From Tersicoccus mangrovi (GTDB lineage Bacteria > Actinomycetota > Actinomycetes > Actinomycetales > Micrococcaceae): 64,000 nucleotides of DNA. The notes beneath the pieces were generated by a model. The model saw only the letters and a list, made by a program, of their open reading frames with translations. It did no database searches and was not told the origin of the DNA. A program made the translations under genes and the position numbers. How positions within the stretch are numbered: the first letter of the stretch is position 1; each line of letters begins with the position of its first letter. This document shows, piece by piece, positions 50,698 to 59,600 of this stretch. The stretch is from the NCBI RefSeq assembly GCF_036881825.1, contig NZ_JBAJMW010000008.1, forward strand, positions 95,385-159,384. The letters are read 5' to 3'.

Positions 50698-51888
50698 ATG
50701 CACATCAATCCGGGCCTGCGCGTGCTGCGTCGGAGCCCCTCCAGCATGCAGATCGGACTGGACGAAGGACTCGTTCTGGACGGGCTCACCGACGGCGACT
50801 GCGCGGTGATCGCCGGGTTGCGCACCGACCGGGACGATGCCGCTCTCGTCGCGCTCGCGCGCCGTCACCGCGTGGAACGGGCCCGCGTCGCGGACCTGCT
50901 GGCCGCCCTCGCCCCGGTGCTGCTGCCGTCTCCGGAGGGCGCGAGCGGGCTGCGCGCCGACCGGCTCACCGGAGAACTCGGCCAGCTGCGTGCGGTGCAC
51001 CACCGGGAGGCGCCGGCCGTGCTCGGCCGCCGCGGTTCCGCCGTCGTGCGGGTGCACGGGACGGGAGCACTCGCGACCGCCGTCCTCACGGGGCTCGCGG
51101 CGGCGGGTATCGGCCGGCTCGTGCACGACGACGGGCCGCCGGTCTCGGCGGCCGAGATCGGATCGGGCGGCGTCGGGCTGGCCCAGCTCGGGCTGGAGCG
51201 CCGGGTCGCCGTGCGCCAGGCGGTGCGCGCGGTCGCCCCCGACGCCGCGATCGAGTGCGTCCTCCCCCGGGACGGCCGCGAGACCGGTCGAGCCGCGGGC
51301 TCCCCCGACCTGGTGGTGATGACGGCGGCCGACGCCCTGCCCGCGTCGTTCATCGCCGCCGCGGCGAGCGAGCGCGCGGTGCTGCCGGTGGTCACCCGGG
51401 AGCGCGACCACGTCGTCGGACCGCTGGTGGTGCCCGGCGTCACGGCCTGTCTGCGGTGCAAGGACCGGCACTGCACGGACGCGGATCCGGCGTGGCCGGC
51501 GATCCGGGACCAGTTGGCCGTCGCGAACGCCGGTCCGGCGCCCGCGACGTCGTTCGTCCCGGCCCTCGCCGCCCTCGCGGTGGTGCAGGCGCTGGCCTTC
51601 CTCGACGGGGAGCACCGACCGGCCAGCTGGTCGGCCGAACTGGTGCTGCGCGTCGCGGACGGGCGCGTCGGTCGCCGTCCGTGCCGCCCGCACCCGGCGT
51701 GCCCGTGCGCGTGGGCGCCGACGCCGGATGACGGCCAGAATGCCGACGCACCGCGAGGCGATGGGCAGAGCAATCCGGGCACCTTGGTCGCGGCGCCGGC
51801 AGACATGCCGGCCGACAGGCCCCTGAGCGATCCTGCGGCCGCGTCGCGACCCGGTCAGGAGGCGGCGAGGACCTCGATCACGGCCTGA
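50698..51888 (+). CDS. ThiF/E1-like protein with zinc-binding cysteines
   Basis: The 396-residue product resembles the ThiF/MoeB/E1 superfamily. It has a Rossmann-like GTGALATAVLTGLAAAGIGRLVHDD (about 121-145) after an N-terminal helical domain. The cysteine-rich sites CLRCKDRHC (C251, C254) and CRPHPACPC (C329, C335, C337) resemble the structural zinc site of adenylyltransferases. The ATP-binding Arg and catalytic Cys of ThiF are not obvious, so adenylation activity is uncertain. In M. tuberculosis the corresponding position is held by Rv3196, which is uncharacterised. The last 60 residues are Pro/Ala-rich. The ATG at 50698 has GATCGGGGG upstream. Its 3' end overlaps the convergent uvrD2 gene by 34 bp. 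Confidence 0.7.
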   Translation: MHINPGLRVLRRSPSSMQIGLDEGLVLDGLTDGDCAVIAGLRTDRDDAALVALARRHRVERARVADLLAALAPVLLPSPEGASGLRADRLTGELGQLRAVHHREAPAVLGRRGSAVVRVHGTGALATAVLTGLAAAGIGRLVHDDGPPVSAAEIGSGGVGLAQLGLERRVAVRQAVRAVAPDAAIECVLPRDGRETGRAAGSPDLVVMTAADALPASFIAAAASERAVLPVVTRERDHVVGPLVVPGVTACLRCKDRHCTDADPAWPAIRDQLAVANAGPAPATSFVPALAALAVVQALAFLDGEHRPASWSAELVLRVADGRVGRRPCRPHPACPCAWAPTPDDGQNADAPRGDGQSNPGTLVAAPADMPADRPLSDPAAASRPGQEAARTSITA

Positions 51889-54026
51889 CCGTAGCGTTCC
51901 AGCTTCGCGGGGCCGACGCCGGGGATGCCGGCCAGCTCCTCCGTCGAGCCCGGCATGCGCTCCGCGATGGCCATCAGCGTCGCGTCGGTGAAGACGACGT
52001 ACGCCGGCACGGCGCCCGCCTTCGCCGTCTCGCTGCGCCACTCACGCAGCGCCTCGAACACCTTCTCCTCGTACCCCGGCGGGCAGGTGGCGCACCGGCC
52101 GGTCTTCCGTTCCGCGCCCGAGGTCAGCACCGTGCCGCACACCCGGCAGTGCAGCACCGCGGCCGTCTTGCGCCGGGGCGCAGCGGACCGGGCGGCACCC
52201 GCGGCGCGGGACCGGGTGGCGTTGGGCGCGAGGCCGTCGAGGAAGCGGGACGCGGCCCGGTGCCCGCGCCCGCCCGGGCTGCGGGACAGGGACCAGCTCA
52301 GCGCGAGGTGGCGGCGGGCCCGCGTGATCCCGACGTACAGCAGCCGGCGCTCCTCGTCGATCTCGGCCTGGTCCTCGGCGAAGGTGATGGGCATGAGGCC
52401 CTCGGTCAGGCCGGTGAGGAACACCGCGTCCCACTCGAGGCCCTTGGCGGAGTGCAGGGAGGCGAGGGTGACGCCGTCGACCGTCGGGGCATGCTGGGCC
52501 GCGGCACGCTCGTCGAGCTCCCGCACGAGATCGGCGAGCTCGAACCGCCGGCCGTGAGCCGCGCGCTCGTCCGCCAGTTCGGTGGCGAGGGAGACCAGCG
52601 CCGCGAGGGACTCCCACCGCTCCCGCACCGCACCGCTCTGGCTCGGCGCCTCGTCCTGGTACCCGAGGGAGGACAGCACGTCCTTCACGGTGGCGGGCAC
52701 AGGCGTGGCAGCGACGTCGTCGGCGGCGCCCGGATCGTTCGTTCCCGGACCGTTCGCGCCGTCCAGGGCGCGGGCCGCGGCGCGCAGCTGAAGGATGGCC
52801 TCCCGCACCTCGCGCCGGGCGAAGAACCGCTCGCCGCCGCGCAGCTGGTAGCCGATCGAGGCGGCCGCGAGTGCCTGTTCGAACGCCTGGGACTGCCCGT
52901 TGGTGCGGAACAGGACGGCGATCTGGCTGGCGGGGGTCCCGGACTCGATGAGTCTGCCGATCCGGGCGGCGACGCCGGCGGCCTCCGCCTCGTCGTCGGG
53001 GTACTCCGTGAACTCGGGGTCCGGGCCCGCACCCGGCTGGGAGACCAAGCGCAGCGGTTCGCTCCAGGTGCCGCCCGCGGAGCCGCCGCGCCGGGCCGTG
53101 AGCAGGCGGTTGGCCAGGGAGACGACGGGCTCCGTCGAACGGTAGTTGCGGATCAGCTCGACGACCTGCGCGTCCGGGTAGCGGCTGCGGAACTGCAGCA
53201 GGAACCGGGACGTGGCACCCGTGAAGGAGTAGATGGTCTGGCTCGCGTCGCCGACGACGCACAGATCGTCCCGGCCGCCCAGCCACAGGTCGAGCAGCCG
53301 CTGCTGTAACGGGGAGACGTCCTGGTACTCGTCGACGACGAAGTGCCGGTACTGCTCCCGGACCGTGGCCGCGACCTTGGCGTCCTCCTGCAGGATGCCG
53401 ACCGTGATGAGCAGGACGTCCTCGAAGTCGATGACGTTCCGGTCCGACTTGACGTCCTCGTAGGACTGGAACAGGCGCGTCATGGTCGTCGCCGAGAAGC
53501 CGCCCGGCTCGCCCCGGCCCGCGGCGGAGCCCAGGTACGTGTCGGGGGTGAGCATGCTGACCTTCGCCCACTCGATCTCGGAGGCGACGTCGCGCAGGCT
53601 CGCCCGGTCCGTGGTCAGCTGCAGGCGGCGGGCGGCCTCGGCGATGAGGTTGGCCTTGTGGTCCAGCAGGCCGGGCAGCTGACCGCCGACGGCCTGCGGC
53701 CAGAAGAACTGCAGTTGGCGCAGGGCCGCGGCGTGGAAGGTGCGCGCCTGCACGGCGGGGACGCCGAGGGTGCGCAGCCGGGTGCGCATCTCCGCGGCGG
53801 CACGGGCGGTGAAGGTCAGGGCGAGGGTGCGCTGGGGCGCGAAGGCCCCGGTGTGGACGCCGTGGGCGATGCGGTGGGTGATGGCGCGGGTCTTGCCGGT
53901 GCCGGCACCGGCGAGCACGCAGACGGGCCCCTGCAGGCTCGTGGCCACCTGCCGCTGCTCCTCGTCGAGGCCGGCGAGGATCGTCTCGGCCTCGTCCATC
54001 TCCGGCGTCCGGGGCACGGCCGTCAC
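51855..54026 (-). CDS. uvrD2: ATP-dependent DNA helicase UvrD2
   Basis: UvrD2 is an SF1A 3'-5' helicase with an HRDC domain, essential in mycobacteria. The 723-residue product has GAGTGKT (residues 40-46), the DEAD-like VVDEYQDVSPLQQ, QTIYSFTGA, LIRNYRS and TLASLHSAKGLEWDAVFLTG. A tetra-Cys zinc motif (CRVCG...CATCP) follows, and an HRDC domain near the C-terminus (ETAKAGAVPAYVVFTDATLMAIAERMPGSTEELAGIPGVGPAKLERYG). The GTG at 54026 overlaps the nudC stop (GTGA). A downstream in-frame ATG at 53999 is possible. Zinc motif plus HRDC identify it as UvrD2 rather than PcrA. Confidence 0.94.
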   Translation of the reverse strand: MTAVPRTPEMDEAETILAGLDEEQRQVATSLQGPVCVLAGAGTGKTRAITHRIAHGVHTGAFAPQRTLALTFTARAAAEMRTRLRTLGVPAVQARTFHAAALRQLQFFWPQAVGGQLPGLLDHKANLIAEAARRLQLTTDRASLRDVASEIEWAKVSMLTPDTYLGSAAGRGEPGGFSATTMTRLFQSYEDVKSDRNVIDFEDVLLITVGILQEDAKVAATVREQYRHFVVDEYQDVSPLQQRLLDLWLGGRDDLCVVGDASQTIYSFTGATSRFLLQFRSRYPDAQVVELIRNYRSTEPVVSLANRLLTARRGGSAGGTWSEPLRLVSQPGAGPDPEFTEYPDDEAEAAGVAARIGRLIESGTPASQIAVLFRTNGQSQAFEQALAAASIGYQLRGGERFFARREVREAILQLRAAARALDGANGPGTNDPGAADDVAATPVPATVKDVLSSLGYQDEAPSQSGAVRERWESLAALVSLATELADERAAHGRRFELADLVRELDERAAAQHAPTVDGVTLASLHSAKGLEWDAVFLTGLTEGLMPITFAEDQAEIDEERRLLYVGITRARRHLALSWSLSRSPGGRGHRAASRFLDGLAPNATRSRAAGAARSAAPRRKTAAVLHCRVCGTVLTSGAERKTGRCATCPPGYEEKVFEALREWRSETAKAGAVPAYVVFTDATLMAIAERMPGSTEELAGIPGVGPAKLERYGQAVIEVLAAS

Positions 54027-55066
54027 CAGGAGCCCTCGGGTTCGTCCATCGGCTCCCCGTACCAGTGCTCGATCAGCCGGCGGGCGATGGACACCGTGCC
54101 CGGCAACCGCACCTCCCCGGCGTCGACAGCGGCCGCCAGCTCCTGCCGGGTGAACCAGCGCAGGTCGAGGATCTCGACACCGTCGGGCACCACCTTCGTG
54201 CCGACCGCGTGCGCGGTGTATCCGAGCATGAGGGAGCACGGGAACGGCCACGGCTGCGAGCCGAGGTAGCGAGGGCGGTCGACGGCGATGCCGGCCTCCT
54301 CGCCGATCTCCCGGATCACGGCGGCCTCGAGGGACTCCCCGGGCTCGACGAAACCGGCCAGCGTCGAGAACCGGTTGGCCGGCCACTGGGCGGAGCGGCC
54401 GAGCAGCAGCCGGTCCTCGTCGTCGATCACCGTGCAGATGATCGCCGGGTCCGTCCGCGGGAAGTGCTGGGAGCCGTCGGCCGTGCACCGCCGCACCCAG
54501 CCCGCGTCGGTGGCCTCGGTGGGGGCGCCGCAGCGGGGGCAGTGGGTGTGGACGCGGTGCCAGTGGTGCAGGGCGAGCGACTCGACGAAGAGGCCGGCCT
54601 CCACGGCGTCGAGGTCGTCGGCGGCGTCGCGCAGGCCCCGCCACTGGGCACCGGGCACGATCGAACCGGCGTGGTCGTCCTGGTAGACGCCCGCGTCGGC
54701 GGGGCCGGCGGTCTCGCTGCCGGGCACCTGGACGAGCACGACGTCGGTGCCCGCGGGGACCGCGCCGTCGGCGGTCGTCGCCCCGAGGTAGATCGGGGGC
54801 GTGCCGTCACCGGCGGGGGCGGCCTCGAGGAGCACGAGGTGCCCGTCGCGAACCGGGGCCTGCCCGTCGCGCAGCGGCAGGTAGCGGGTGGTCGGCGAGG
54901 ACGCGAGGGTGCGGAAGAGGTCCGGGTCGGTGCGGCGCTCCCCGCGCCGGTCGACGCCGACCCGGGCGAGCAGCAGGGTCGCGTTGACGTCGGCGGCCGG
55001 GTCCGTCGGGGTGGTGTCCGTGGTGGTGTTCGCGGCCGGGGTGGAAGGGGGCTCGCTCGTCGTCAT
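54023..55066 (-). CDS. nudC: NAD(+) diphosphatase NudC
   Basis: NudC hydrolyses NADH and decaps NAD-capped RNA. The 347-residue product has an N-terminal domain, then a zinc site beginning HCPRCGAPTEATDAGWVRRC (C176, C179, C194), and the Nudix box GFVEPGESLEAAVIREIGEEAGI (about 238-260). The NudC signature SQPWPFPCS follows, with substrate-binding residues of the NADH pyrophosphatase clan. The Cys site has three visible cysteines with a His near, not four. The ATG at 55066 lies 6 nt after TACGGT, so it is probably leaderless. uvrD2 is coupled by GTGA overlap. Confidence 0.94.
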   Translation of the reverse strand: MTTSEPPSTPAANTTTDTTPTDPAADVNATLLLARVGVDRRGERRTDPDLFRTLASSPTTRYLPLRDGQAPVRDGHLVLLEAAPAGDGTPPIYLGATTADGAVPAGTDVVLVQVPGSETAGPADAGVYQDDHAGSIVPGAQWRGLRDAADDLDAVEAGLFVESLALHHWHRVHTHCPRCGAPTEATDAGWVRRCTADGSQHFPRTDPAIICTVIDDEDRLLLGRSAQWPANRFSTLAGFVEPGESLEAAVIREIGEEAGIAVDRPRYLGSQPWPFPCSLMLGYTAHAVGTKVVPDGVEILDLRWFTRQELAAAVDAGEVRLPGTVSIARRLIEHWYGEPMDEPEGSW

Positions 55067-55072
55067 CCCTCT

Positions 55073-55078
55073 ACCGTA
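55073..55078 (-). promoter_or_regulatory. -10 hexamer TACGGT, leaderless start of nudC
   Basis: TACGGT, then AGAGGG, then ATG on the minus strand. The gene at 55200 starts divergently with the same TACGGT. Confidence 0.6.
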
Positions 55079-55187
55079 CGCAGCGACGCCGACAGAACGC
55101 ATACCGCAGCGGCCTGATGGGGACGGGATCTCGGTCACGCGGGGCGACTCGCCGCCGCTGCGCGTGGGCGTCACCGGCGCCGCGGCA

Positions 55188-55193
55188 TACGGT
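55188..55193 (+). promoter_or_regulatory. -10 hexamer TACGGT, leaderless start of the phosphotransferase gene
   Basis: TACGGT, then GGAGGG, then GTG at 55200. The GGAGGG leaves no room for a Shine-Dalgarno spacer. Confidence 0.55.
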
Positions 55194-55199
55194 GGAGGG

Positions 55200-56570
55200 G
55201 TGAGACGTACCCCTGAGCACCTGGCGGCCATCGCCAGCGCTGCCGTGCCCCTGCTGTCCGCCCGGGCGGTGGCGGCGGAGCCGGACGACGCTGCCGACTT
55301 CGACGCCGCGCTCATCCAGGACGGCGCCGGCCGGACCTGGCGGGTGCGTTCCCCTCGGCACCCCGAGGCGAGCCTGCGGCTCGAGAACGAACTCACCGTG
55401 CTGCGCTCCTTCACCCCGGCCGTGCGCGCCGATCTGCCGTTCGAGCTGCCCACCGTCGCCGGCACCGTGCGTCAGGGTCCTTTGACGACCTTCGTCTACT
55501 CGCACCTGCCCGGTGAGCGCCTGCGGATCGACGACGTGCGGTCCCGTGTCGTCGCGCCCGCGGTCGGCCGCTCGCTCGCGGCGATCCACGGCCTGCCGCA
55601 CGACCTCGTGGACGACGCCGGCCTGCCCGCCTACACGGCGAACGAGTTCCGCCAGCGCCGCCTGAACGAACTGGACCAGGCCGCCGGCACCGCGCGGATC
55701 CCGTCCCGGCTGCTGCGCCGGTGGGAGAACGCGCTCGAGGACGTGAGCCTGTGGCGCTTCGCTCCGACCGTCGCACACGGCGACCTGCACGAGGACCACG
55801 TCCTGGTCGACGGTGAGCGGGTGACCGCGATCTCCGGCTGGACCGACCTGCACATCGGCGACCCGGCGGACGACTTCGCGTGGCTCGTGGCGTGCAACGA
55901 CCAGTCGTTCGTCGACATCGTCCTCGAGGCGTACTCGATGGCGCTGCCCGAGCCGGAGGACGCGCACCTGATGCACCGGGCGGCGCTCTCGGCGGAGTTC
56001 GCCCTGGCCAAGTGGCTGGTGCGCGGGGTGACCCTGGACGATGCCGGGATGATCGACGAGGCCCGGCACATGCTCGACGAGCTCGACCACGACGTCGAGC
56101 GCACCGGTGGCTGGGAACTGAGCACGCCGCCGCCGGCACCGGCCGAGGACGCCGCTCCCGCCACGGGCGGGGTGCCGATCGTCTCCGGCGACGCTGCGGA
56201 TGGACCGACCGGATCGGTCGGGTCCGATGACGCGTTTGCTGGCTCCGCCGCCGACGAGGATCGGGAGTCCGATTCGCGGGCCACCGAGCCGGAGGCGACC
56301 GGCGGGCGTCCCACCGGGGCGACGCGGATCTCCGAGCCCGACGCCGTCACCACCCGGCATCCGGTCATCGCCCACCCCGGCCCGGAGCCGGATCCGGGCG
56401 AGCGGCCGGCCATGCCGGCGGTGCCGCCGTCGATCACGCCCGATGATGCCGCCGCCGGTGAGGACACGGATGCCGACGCGGCCGGCTCCGGCGTCGACCC
56501 GCACCCCGCGTCGACCACGCGCTCGACCGGTGCCACCGCTGTCCGGCACCCGGAGGACTTCCGCCGCTGA
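55200..56570 (+). CDS. aminoglycoside/macrolide phosphotransferase-like kinase
   Basis: The 456-residue product has a choline-kinase/APH fold. It shows the catalytic loop VAHGDLHEDHVLVD and the metal site ISGWTDLHIGDPADDFAW, with His in place of the usual Asn, as in macrolide 2'-phosphotransferases. The N-terminal lobe includes LENELTVLRSFTP. The C-terminal 145 residues are Pro/Ala/Thr/Asp-rich and disordered, unusual for the family. The chromosomal core-gene setting argues against a dedicated acquired resistance gene; a house-keeping kinase is equally possible. The GTG at 55200 lies 6 nt after TACGGT. A longer frame to 54888 overlaps nudC and is rejected. It is convergent with the adnB-like gene. 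Confidence 0.8.
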   Translation: MRRTPEHLAAIASAAVPLLSARAVAAEPDDAADFDAALIQDGAGRTWRVRSPRHPEASLRLENELTVLRSFTPAVRADLPFELPTVAGTVRQGPLTTFVYSHLPGERLRIDDVRSRVVAPAVGRSLAAIHGLPHDLVDDAGLPAYTANEFRQRRLNELDQAAGTARIPSRLLRRWENALEDVSLWRFAPTVAHGDLHEDHVLVDGERVTAISGWTDLHIGDPADDFAWLVACNDQSFVDIVLEAYSMALPEPEDAHLMHRAALSAEFALAKWLVRGVTLDDAGMIDEARHMLDELDHDVERTGGWELSTPPPAPAEDAAPATGGVPIVSGDAADGPTGSVGSDDAFAGSAADEDRESDSRATEPEATGGRPTGATRISEPDAVTTRHPVIAHPGPEPDPGERPAMPAVPPSITPDDAAAGEDTDADAAGSGVDPHPASTTRSTGATAVRHPEDFRR

Positions 56571-56655
56571 CGAGCACCGAGCGAGCGGCGCTGCTGCCAG
56601 CCGGCCCGGTTCCGCCCGGAGTGCGGGCGGCGTCCACCGCTCCCCGCGCCGGACG

Positions 56656-59600
56656 TCAGCCGGCTGACGCCGTCGGGAACGCCCCCGCCACGATGCGCTC
56701 GAGGGCTGCCTCGTCGGCCAGCGCGGGCAGGCGCACCTCCTCGCCGTGCGCCACGTAGAAGAACGCGGCGTCCACGTCGCTGAGCGGGATGTCGTGCAGG
56801 CGCGACCAGGCCAGCCGGTACAGGGCCAGCTGCACCGCCTTGTTCTGCAGGTCCCGGCCGGTGGGCACCTGACCGGTCTTCCAGTCGATCAGGTCCCAGT
56901 GTCCGGTGACGTCGCGGAAGACCGCGTCGATCCGCCCGCGCACGACGACGGACCCGACCCGCGTCTCCACCGGCGCCTCGACGGCGGCCGGGATCATCGA
57001 CGCGAAGCGGGACGCCTGGAACGCGGCGATCATGTCGGGCAGCTCGTGACCGGCGTCGACGTGGGCGTCGGCCTGGCCGGGGACGTCGCCCAGATCGAGC
57101 ATGCCGGGTTCGCCGTACCACTCCTCCACCCAGGCGTGGAATGCCGTGCCCTTGCGGGCCGCCGGGCTCGGGCGGCGCGGGACGGGACGGCGCAGGCGAG
57201 CCAGGACGGCGGCCGCGTCGTCGTCCAGGTCGACCAGCGTCGAGGCGGAGATGTGGGTGGGCGGCTGGGCCTGGTCGGCGCTCGGCGGGGTGAGGAACCG
57301 GTCGAGCAGGACGGTGGTCTCCCGCTCCCACCGGTCCGCGAGGGCGGCACCGTCACCCAGCCCACCGACCGACGGCTCACCGCGTCGCACCTCGTCCCCG
57401 ACGGGCCCGGCGTCCGCACCGTGCACCTCGCCGAGCGCGGCGACCGCCGCGAGGATCTCGTCGGCGGCACGCTCCAAGGCCGGCCGGCGACTGGCGCCCG
57501 GCCGCAACCGGCGGCCCTCCGCGTCCACCGGGGAGTCGAGGGGGTCGTAGGGCCACTGCGCCGTCAGGGGGCGGCCCGCGTTCGGATTCTCCACGCCGGC
57601 GTCCTCGGCCCAGTCACCGCGCTCCACGGCGGGCTCCTCCCCCGTCGTCAACTCCTCGAGCTCCTCGAGGAACGGGGAGACCGCGGCGGGCTTGACGTTG
57701 CCGCCGCGCCACACCGCGGACGTGAGGATGAGGTCGCGCCGTGCCCGGGTGATCGCGACGTACGCCAGTCGCCGCTCCTCCAGCTCGGCGTGGGAACCCG
57801 CGGCCGCCGTGAACTCCTTCTTCTCGGCGTCCATGAGGCTCTTCAGGTCCGGCTGGTCGAGATCCCACTGCGGGAGGTGGGCGTGATCCCCGCGCAGCGG
57901 CCACGGCAGGACCAGGGTGTCAGAGCTCCACCGGGACTTCTTGTCCGACGGGAACACGCCACGGCTCAGCCCGGGCACGAGCACCGCGTCCCACTCCAGG
58001 CCCTTCGCCGCGTGGGCGGTCAGCAGTTGCACCGCGTCGCTGCGGACGTCCGGCTGCGCGGTCTCGAGGCCGTTCTCCTCGTCGCGCGCCGCCTCGAGCC
58101 AGCCGAGGAAGGCGACGACGTCGATGCGGGGACTGCCGGCGAGGAACGATGCCGCGGCGTCGGCGAAGGCGTCGAGGTTGGCCCGCGCCTGGTGGATGCT
58201 GACGCCCGGCCGTGACGCGACCTCGATGTCGAGCAGCATGACCCGCTCGACCTGCCCGATCAGGGTCGTCAGCTCGTCGCCGAGGTAGCCGCGCAGGTCT
58301 CGCAGCTCGGTCGCCAGGCGTGCGAGCCGCTCCCGGCCCGCGGGCGAGAGCGACCGGCCGTGCGCCGACTCCCAGCCCGCGTCGGGGAGCCAGTCGATCG
58401 CCTCGACGAGGCTGGCCGCATCCACCGTGTCCGACTCGACGGGACCCGCTTCCTCCGCAGTACCGGTGGTGCTCGCGTCGAGCTCCTCGCGCTGCCGCAG
58501 CGCCCGCTCGCGCCGGGAGGCCAGCACCCGGGACCAGTCCCGCAGCGCCATCAGGTCCCGCGGGCCGATCCGCCACCGTGCCCCGGCCATGAGCCGCATC
58601 AGGGCGTCCGAGCGGCCCGGGTCCGCGAGCACCTGCAGGGTGCTGACCACGTCGACGATCTCCGGGGTGTCGAGCAGGCCGCCGAGGCCGACGACCTCGA
58701 CGGGGATCCCGTGGTCGGTCAGCGCCCGCCGGATCGGTTCGATCTGCGCGCGGGTGCGGCACAGGACCGCGACCGAGGGCGGCTCGACGCCGACAGCACC
58801 GGAGGCCGCCGGCGCGCCGGCCGACGGACCAGCAGTGCCTGCGCGGGCGGCCGGCAGCAGGTCCGGGCGTAGCGCACTGACGTGCCGGACGATCGACGCG
58901 GACTCCTCGTCCGTCGTGGCGTGCCGTTCGATGACGACCCGGCCCGGACCCGCGCCGGGCCGCGGCTGCAGGGGCGGCACCGCGTCCACGCCGTCGACCT
59001 CGCCGGCGAGCGGGTCCGAGACCCGGTTGGCCGCCGCGAGGATGTGTTCGTCGTTGCGCCAGGCGGTGGTCAGGTACAGGGTGCGGGCCCGGGTCCGTTC
59101 ACCGTCCGCGTCCACGCGGGGGAACTGGTCGCCGAACTGCTGGAGCTGGCCGGCCGACGCCCCGCGGAAACCGTAGATCGACTGCTTGGGGTCGCCGACC
59201 GCGGTCACCGGGTGACCGTCCCCGAACAGCCGGCGGAACAGCACCGCCTGAGCGTGGGAGGTGTCCTGGAACTCGTCGAGCACGACGACCGGGTATCGCG
59301 CGCGTTCCGCGGCGGCGACGGCGGGAACGCGCTCGGCGATCCGCGCGGCGATGTGCACCAGGTCGCCGTAGTCGAGGACCCCGCGCATCCGCTTGGCCTC
59401 GTCGTACCGGGTCACGAGGCCGGCGACGGTGCCCAGGGTGCGCAGGCGGTCCAGCGCCTTCGCGGCCTCCTTGGTGACGGCGGTCGTCTTCCCGGCGACG
59501 TACGGGAGCGCCGCGAGCCTGGTGACCGTCTCGTCGAGCCACGCCTCGACCGCGGCGGGTTCCCGCAGGTGCTCGGCGCACTCCGAGGCCATCTGCAGCA

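Noticed and set aside
56654..56669. 16-bp perfect palindrome across the adnB stop codon
   Set aside because: There is no loop and no T-run, and such palindromes arise often in GC-rich sequence. Not enough to call a terminator or operator.
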